A program made the position numbers and the translations under genes. Under the pieces are notes generated by a model, which was given only the letters and a program-made list of their open reading frames with translations, did not search any database and was not told where the DNA came from. Of a stretch of 64,000 nucleotides of DNA, positions 59,680 to 64,000 are shown piece by piece. Numbering within the stretch: the first letter of the stretch is position 1; every line of letters starts with the position of its first letter. The DNA is from an uncultured Subdoligranulum sp. (GTDB lineage Bacteria; Bacillota; Clostridia; Oscillospirales; Ruminococcaceae). The DNA lies in contig CAJFFY010000011.1 in the NCBI GenBank assembly GCA_904374465.1, forward strand, positions 5,898 to 69,897. Direction: 5' to 3'.

Positions 59680-60972
59680 TCATTGGTCGGGACACCAGAG
59701 GTCCATGGGTTGTGCAAAAATCACACCGCACAGCAACAGGGCGGCGGGATCGCTGGTGATGTGCAGCACTTGGGTTTCCATGTACCCGTAGAGCAGGACG
59801 GCCACCAGGCAGGCCACCGCCTGCCAGTGACCTCGGCGGGCATACCCATAGAGCGCAACGGTCAGCAGCAGGGCGGCCAGTACCAGCATTACCGGCCCGA
59901 ACTGGTAGAGCAGGTAGACAAAGATATTGTCCAGGGTGGGCCAGTCCATGAGCATCTGCCCGGCGATCTTGATGTCGTACATCCGGTAGGCGGCCCAGGA
60001 CAACGAGATGCGGCAGGTGAGCAGATCGTCCAGCCGCTTGAGCCAGGCGGGGCCGATCTCATTGGCCCAGGGGCCGATCTTGACCACAAAAAGGGGCGGA
60101 ATCAGGCTGACGGCCAGTTCCAGCGGAACCAGCGCGGCGCAGCAACCGGACAGCAGGCGGTTGGCAGGGCGGCCCTTCAGTCCCTTGGCGGCGGCCAGCA
60201 AAACGGCCAGCAGCAGGCAGCATAGCGCCGCCGACCGGGATGCCGGTCCCATCAGCAAAAAGACGCCCACGGCGGCCACGGCGGCAAGCTCTACCCAGCG
60301 CAGGCGGGTCTGCCGCAGCAGCACCCAGCCCAGCAACAGGCCGAAGACCACTCCGCCAAAGGTGTTGGGGTGACCGTACCCGAACAATAACCGGAAACTG
60401 CCGTCCCGTTCGCTGGTGGCACCGGGGGCCAGAATGCCCGCAAAGTGCAGGATTTCCACCAGGGCCAGGGTGGGGATCCCACAGCCCAGGAAAGCCTTCA
60501 TGGCCCGGCGCAGCGGCACATCCTTGGCGGCCAGCAGCACCACCGCCAGGCCCAGGAACCAGATGTTCTGGCCGTTGAAATACACCCAGCGCGCTACAAA
60601 GTAGAGAGCGCCGGCCGTCCCCAGACTGCGCCAGGTATAGCGGGTGCCCAGCAGGATCTTGGCCAGAAAAGCCAGATACATCAGGTTATCCAGCACGGGG
60701 GAAACCCGGGCCTGCAGCCAGGGCCAGTGTTCCCGGGCCATGCTGTTGCAAAAAACGACGGTGAATTCATACAGGGCCAACCCCAGGCAGAAGGCGTACG
60801 GGCCCCACCGCAGCCGGGCCGCACCGGCCCAGTTGCCGAACAGCAGATGCTCCTCCTGCCAGAGGCTGCGCAGGGCGGCTGCCGGGGTACGACAACGACG
60901 CCATGCCAAAATCAAATCCAGCACCGCTGCAGCAAACAGAGCCAGCAGCAGCGCATTTGCATAACCAAACAA
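59680..60972 (-). CDS. O-antigen ligase/polymerase-like membrane protein
   Basis: The 430-residue protein has about twelve helices and a central LLFGYGHPNTFGGVVFG, like the GHPN motif of Wzy/WaaL-type polymerases and ligases, then MGPASRSAALCC. A large outer loop lies between about 285 and 345. It would join polysaccharide repeats outside the cell. The start is TTG 60972, with GGAGG upstream; no ATG fits. It is convergent with the GT-C-like gene and divergent from the PAP2 gene. Confidence 0.72.
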   Translation of the reverse strand: MFGYANALLLALFAAAVLDLILAWRRCRTPAAALRSLWQEEHLLFGNWAGAARLRWGPYAFCLGLALYEFTVVFCNSMAREHWPWLQARVSPVLDNLMYLAFLAKILLGTRYTWRSLGTAGALYFVARWVYFNGQNIWFLGLAVVLLAAKDVPLRRAMKAFLGCGIPTLALVEILHFAGILAPGATSERDGSFRLLFGYGHPNTFGGVVFGLLLGWVLLRQTRLRWVELAAVAAVGVFLLMGPASRSAALCCLLLAVLLAAAKGLKGRPANRLLSGCCAALVPLELAVSLIPPLFVVKIGPWANEIGPAWLKRLDDLLTCRISLSWAAYRMYDIKIAGQMLMDWPTLDNIFVYLLYQFGPVMLVLAALLLTVALYGYARRGHWQAVACLVAVLLYGYMETQVLHITSDPAALLLCGVIFAQPMDLWCPDQ

Positions 60973-61027
60973 AGCCGGATCCTCCGTGTTCTCAAACTGT
61001 CCTTATTATACGCATAACTATCCCGGT

Positions 61028-61056
61028 TTGACAAGCCTTTTGCGGGGTGTTATCCT
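61028..61056 (+). promoter_or_regulatory. Promoter of the PAP2 phosphatase gene
   Basis: TTGACA (61028-61033), 17 bp, TATCCT (61051-61056). A minus-strand TATAAT at 61010-61005 probably serves the divergent gene. Confidence 0.6.
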
Positions 61057-61087
61057 TATACCAATCGTACCAAGGAGGAAATCCCCT

Positions 61088-61609
61088 ATGAACGAACAAC
61101 GCTACCGTGCCATCATCGGCTGGTTCCATGCGCACCCTGCGGCCAAAGGACTGCTGTATCTCATCAGCCGCGGGGCGGTGGCAGCCGTCTATCTGCTGTA
61201 CGGTTGCCTGCTGCTCTGGCTGGCGGTCTGGCACCGGCCGTTGTTCCCGCCGGCGGTACTGGTGCCGGCGGCGGCTTTCTGGGCGGGCAGCGCGTTGCGC
61301 ACCTATCTGAACCGCCCCCGTCCCTACACGGCGTTGGGGTATCAGCCACTGTTTCCCAAAAAGGAAAAAGGCCGCAGTATGCCCAGCCGGCACTGCTTTT
61401 CGGCGGCGGCTATCGCGGTGGTGGCCTTCTACGGCAGTGTACCGTTAGGCAGCGTGCTGGTGGTGCTGGCAGTGCTCATCGCGGTGTCCCGGGTCATCAC
61501 CGGGGTACATTATATCAGCGACGTGCTGGCAGGGCTTGCCTTTGGCGGCGGCTTTGCCCTGGTGGGCTGGCAACTGTATTGGCTGGCGGTTGCCGCTCTG
61601 GTCGGGTAA
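61088..61609 (+). CDS. PAP2-family membrane phosphatase
   Basis: The 173-residue protein has five or six membrane helices and the three PAP2 motifs: the RPRPY segment (about 76-80), PSRHCFSA (about 98-105, Gly of PSGH replaced by Arg), and SRVITGVHYISDVLAG (about 138-153). It removes phosphate from lipid phosphates such as undecaprenyl diphosphate, which would recycle the carrier used by the neighbouring polysaccharide genes. AAGGAGG precedes the ATG. Confidence 0.88.
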   Translation: MNEQRYRAIIGWFHAHPAAKGLLYLISRGAVAAVYLLYGCLLLWLAVWHRPLFPPAVLVPAAAFWAGSALRTYLNRPRPYTALGYQPLFPKKEKGRSMPSRHCFSAAAIAVVAFYGSVPLGSVLVVLAVLIAVSRVITGVHYISDVLAGLAFGGGFALVGWQLYWLAVAALVG

Positions 61610-61637
61610 AAAAAGAACCGGACCAGGGGTCCGGTTC
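61608..61637 (-). terminator. Terminator of the flavoprotein gene
   Basis: GAACCGGACC (61615-61624) pairs with GGTCCGGTTC (61628-61637); on the minus strand seven T follow. Confidence 0.8.
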
Positions 61638-61649
61638 CGGTTGGATGAT

Positions 61650-62270
61650 TCAGCGGATAAAATTGGTGCGCTTGTCGGTCTCGGCCTGGGGTGCCTCAAT
61701 GCCCGCGGCTTTGCCCGCTTCGATGCAGCGCAGCATCCAGGCCATATTGCGGCCCAGGTTGCGCATGATCTGGCAACCTTCCTCGTCCAGCAGCGCCTGC
61801 TGGGCGTTGCCGCCATGGACCATCGGCCAGTAGGTGGAGCTGATCAGCGGCATTTCAAAGAACTGGGGCACCTTTTCCATGGCTTCCAGGGCGGTGGTGG
61901 TGCCGGCCCGGCGGGCGCTGGTCACCACAGCCGCCGGCTTGTGGCGCAGATACTGCCCGCCGCTCATGGCCAGCCGATGCATAAAGCCCAGCATGCTGCC
62001 GGCGGCGGTGGCATAGTGTACCGGCGCGCCGAAGACGATGCCGTCCGCCTCCTGCACCAGGGGCAGAACCTCAGCTACCGGGCCGCCAAAGACGCATTTG
62101 CCGGCTTTGGCACAGCCGCCACAGCCCACGCAACCACCCACCGGCGCGCTGCCGATGTGGAAAATCGTCGTTTCGATGCCGGCCTGCTGCAGCACGCCAG
62201 CCATTTCGTTCAAAGCGGTATAGGTGCAGCCGTTTTTGTGCGGACTGCCATTGATCAGTAATACCTTCAT
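61650..62270 (-). CDS. Flavodoxin-fold NAD(P)H-dependent reductase, iron-sulfur flavoprotein type
   Basis: The 206-residue protein starts with MKVLLINGSPHKNGCTYTAL, the FMN phosphate loop. GGCVGCGGCAKAGKCVF (about 45-61) has cysteines arranged CxxCxxC-x4-C, as in iron-sulfur flavoproteins. GIVFGAPVHYATAAG is the second FMN site. It would pass electrons to quinones or small molecules. GGAGGCAGCGAA precedes ATG 62270. Divergent from rlmD. Confidence 0.88.
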   Translation of the reverse strand: MKVLLINGSPHKNGCTYTALNEMAGVLQQAGIETTIFHIGSAPVGGCVGCGGCAKAGKCVFGGPVAEVLPLVQEADGIVFGAPVHYATAAGSMLGFMHRLAMSGGQYLRHKPAAVVTSARRAGTTTALEAMEKVPQFFEMPLISSTYWPMVHGGNAQQALLDEEGCQIMRNLGRNMAWMLRCIEAGKAAGIEAPQAETDKRTNFIR

Positions 62271-62388
62271 TTCGCTGCCTCCGTTTTCTGTAATAATACA
62301 GTGTATGCCCCGGACAGGGATTTCACGCTGTTTCCATTGTACCACAGGGAGGCAAGTCCCCGCAAATTCGCCGGGAGGAGAACACCCA

Positions 62389-63639
62389 ATGATCCAAACC
62401 TGTTCCAATTTTCAGAAGCATTGCGGCGGCTGTCCGTTGCTGACCGTTCCCTACCCGCAGCAGCTGTCCTGCAAACAGGCGCGACTGCAGACCCTGCTGG
62501 GGCGGTTTGCCCCGGTGGAACCCGTCCGCGGCATGGCGAAACCCTGGCACTACCGTAACAAGGCCATTGCCAGCTTTGCCATGCAGCAGGGCAAACTGGT
62601 CTGCGGTCTGTATGCCGAGGGTACCCATCGGGTGCTGCCCGGTACCGAGTGCCTGCTGCAGCAGACCGCCCTGAACCGTACGCTGACGGCGGTATTGGAT
62701 GCCGCCCGGGGCTGCCGTTGGACCGCCTTTGACGAGGACCGGCGCACGGGCCTTTTGCGCCACGTGGTACTGCGCGGCACTCGGGAGGGCCGTGTGCTGG
62801 TGACGCTGGTTACCCCCACGCCGTTGCTGCCGGGCAGCCGGAACTTTTGCAGTGCTCTGCGCAAAGCGGCGCCCTGGGTGGCGGGCATTGTGCAGAATAT
62901 CAACCCCACCGGCACCAGTGCGGTGCTGGGCAACCGGGAAAAGGTGCTTTACGGTCCCGGTCAGGTGGTGGATACCCTCTGCGGACTGCAGTTTGGCATC
63001 TCCTCCCGCAGCTTTTACCAGGTCAACCCCCTCCAGACCGAGGTACTGTACCGGATGGCGCTGGAGCTGGCGGGGCTCACCGGCAGGGAGACGGTGGTGG
63101 ATGCCTATTGCGGCATCGGTACCATCGGGCTGTGTGCGGCGCCCCATGCGGGGCGGGTCTTTGGGGTGGAGCGCAATCCGGCCGCCGTGCGGGACGCGGC
63201 GGCCAACGCCCGGCGCAACCGGCTGGACAATGCTTCCTTCGTTTGCGCCGACGCCACGGTGTGGATGGGGAAAATGGCAGACCGGCTGCATCCTGACGTG
63301 GTCTTTCTGGACCCGCCCCGGGCGGGCAGCACGCCGGAATGCATCGGTGCTGTGGCCCGGATGGCGCCGCGCCGGGTGGTCTATGTGAGCTGTGACCCCG
63401 AAACCCTGGCCCGGGATGTGGCATTGTTTGCCCGGCAGGGCTACCGGGCCCGCCGGTTTGTGCCGGTGGACCTGTTCCCCCATACCCGGCATATCGAGAC
63501 GGTTGTCTTGCTTTCCAAGGGAGAAATCGACTCGAAGAAAGTGCGTGTGGAGTTTTCTCTGGAGGACATGGATATGTCCGGGTTCCAGAAGGTTCTCTGT
63601 ACATCTCCCAGGTCAAGCGGAAATGTGGTCTGGATGTAG
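62389..63639 (+). CDS. rlmD: 23S rRNA (uracil-5-)-methyltransferase, RlmD/TrmA family
   Basis: The 416-residue enzyme methylates a uracil of 23S rRNA using S-adenosylmethionine. It is the short form without an N-terminal TRAM domain, with iron-sulfur cysteines in CSNFQKHCGGCPL. DAYCGIGTIGL binds the methyl donor, LDPPRAGS is motif IV, and the catalytic Cys is in VYVSCDPETLARD. After VVLLSKGEID the protein runs into a C-terminal extension (KVRVEFSLEDMDMSGFQK) that breaks off in the wrong frame; the remaining part continues at 63592. The core enzyme should still work. GGAGGAG precedes ATG 62389. Confidence 0.9.
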   Translation: MIQTCSNFQKHCGGCPLLTVPYPQQLSCKQARLQTLLGRFAPVEPVRGMAKPWHYRNKAIASFAMQQGKLVCGLYAEGTHRVLPGTECLLQQTALNRTLTAVLDAARGCRWTAFDEDRRTGLLRHVVLRGTREGRVLVTLVTPTPLLPGSRNFCSALRKAAPWVAGIVQNINPTGTSAVLGNREKVLYGPGQVVDTLCGLQFGISSRSFYQVNPLQTEVLYRMALELAGLTGRETVVDAYCGIGTIGLCAAPHAGRVFGVERNPAAVRDAAANARRNRLDNASFVCADATVWMGKMADRLHPDVVFLDPPRAGSTPECIGAVARMAPRRVVYVSCDPETLARDVALFARQGYRARRFVPVDLFPHTRHIETVVLLSKGEIDSKKVRVEFSLEDMDMSGFQKVLCTSPRSSGNVVWM

Positions 63640-63749
63640 GACAGAACTATAATTTGTCGAAGAAGGAGAATGCTAAAGTGCCGCAGTGTCCGCCGGAAAA
63701 GGAAGCAGCGATTGTGGAAGCACTGAAGTATTTTCAAATGCTTGAATAG
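63592..63749 (+). pseudogene. Out-of-frame remainder of the RlmD C-terminal extension
   Basis: In the frame next to rlmD the sequence reads SLYISQVKRKCGLDVGQNYN, then PQCPPEKEAAIVEALKYF, and stops at TAG 63747. From memory, many clostridial RlmD proteins carry this extension joined to the SGFQK segment by about 20 residues. Those residues are missing here and the frame is shifted, so a deletion of about 60 bases is likely. The stretch is poorer in GC than the rlmD core. Confidence 0.6.
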
Positions 63750-63761
63750 GGACCGTTTCTT

Positions 63762-63802
63762 AATTAAAGACCAACTGCTATGATGGCGGTCGGTCTTTAA
63801 TT
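63762..63802. terminator. AT-rich inverted repeat after rlmD
   Basis: AATTAAAGACC (63762-63772) pairs with GGTCTTTAATT (63792-63802), an 11-bp stem with a 19-base loop. It could be a terminator or a boundary repeat. Confidence 0.5.
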
Positions 63803-63863
63803 CAAGCCGGTATTACTAGTGAGATGGTATGATTTTGGAATTGTTTGCAATTGATTCCCTTTG

Positions 63864-63892
63864 TTGACGGTCGTGCTCATCTAGGGTACAAT
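63864..63892 (+). promoter_or_regulatory. Promoter of the hsdM-like gene
   Basis: TTGACG (63864-63869), 17 bp, TACAAT (63887-63892). Confidence 0.7.
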
Positions 63893-63934
63893 TATAGTGG
63901 ATTGTTATAATAAGTTGAAATGAGGTATTAGACT

Positions 63935-64000
63935 ATGGCTAAGGCCACTAAAAAAGATAAAGAGGTAACTTTGGAAACAGTTCTGTGGAACTGCCGCGTG
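63935..64000 (+). CDS. N-terminus of a probable type I restriction-modification methyltransferase (HsdM), cut by the window end
   Basis: Only 22 codons are visible: MAKATKKDKEVTLE and TVLWNCRV. A Lys-rich start followed by LETVLWNCR resembles the opening of clostridial type I N6-adenine methylases, whose first helix domain contacts the specificity subunit. A good promoter and a weak GAGG site precede the ATG. The AT-rich context fits a horizontally acquired restriction-modification locus. The call is tentative, because catalytic motifs lie outside the window. Confidence 0.45.
   Translation, partial: MAKATKKDKEVTLETVLWNCRV

Noticed and set aside
63750..63934. tRNA or attachment-site sequence at the island edge
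   Set aside because: No cloverleaf or tRNA 3' end can be seen; only an inverted repeat and a promoter.

Overview
The window is one contig of a high-GC Gram-positive bacterium and most resembles a gut clostridium of the Oscillospiraceae/Ruminococcaceae (Gemmiger, Subdoligranulum or Faecalibacterium relatives). This placement is inferred from gene content, not from a marker search. The clues are a HPr/Enzyme I phosphotransferase pair, an LL-diaminopimelate aminotransferase, an archaeal/eukaryotic-type prolyl-tRNA synthetase, AGGAGG ribosome binding sites, and many TTGACA/TTGCAA-17 bp-TATAAT promoters. Genes are densely packed on both strands, with bidirectional hairpin terminators between convergent pairs. 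I see no tRNA, rRNA, CRISPR array or intact transposon.

Layout. 1-3.3 kb: the end of a BglG-type antiterminator, a RAT-like leader with no PTS gene after it, a HAD hydrolase remnant, then ptsH-ptsI. 3.4-8.0 kb (minus): a coupled three-gene operon of a radical SAM/SPASM-like enzyme, a membrane protein whose tail is a Cys-Ala repeat, and a two-domain AAA+ ATPase. This is the best candidate for an undescribed system. 8.1-21.4 kb: YitT, prfC, a frameshifted oxidoreductase, an M23 peptidase-like protein, a Zn/Cd efflux set (ArsR, metallochaperone, P-type ATPase), an internally deleted uracil permease, a thioesterase, a nucleoid-associated protein, tag, a GH28 enzyme, and YwlG/YggS. 21.5-30.2 kb: a GntR-ABC operon, pullulanase, an AlkZ-like protein, an acyltransferase, YihY and a YczE-like protein. 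30.4-34.1 kb: the glycolytic operon pgk-tpiA-gpmI. 34.2-43.9 kb: large membrane proteins, a divergent cation-exchanger-like protein, acpP-proS, dapF and dapL. 44.0-47.9 kb (minus): a reduced cell-shape cluster mreC-pbp2-minD-mgsA. 48-56.3 kb: a HAD phosphatase, a DNA glycosylase, and an envelope cluster xpaC-telA-lemA-TPM followed by SDR, SGNH and a second XpaC. 56.3-61.6 kb: a polysaccharide ABC exporter, GT-C-like and polymerase-like membrane proteins, and a PAP2 phosphatase. 61.6-64 kb: a flavoprotein, rlmD with a broken C-terminal extension, and an AT-rich stretch opening what looks like a type I restriction-modification gene.

How it fits together. Sugar uptake and use (PTS, pullulanase, GH28, glycolysis), lysine/DAP synthesis and envelope growth are the main themes. 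Four places show small deletions or frameshifts: the HAD remnant, the Gfo/Idh oxidoreductase, the uracil permease and the RlmD tail. They may be real decay or assembly errors. Two unlinked membrane proteins, the Cys-tail protein and the TPM protein, end in nearly the same Gly/Arg motif, which suggests a shared handling system for their tails.
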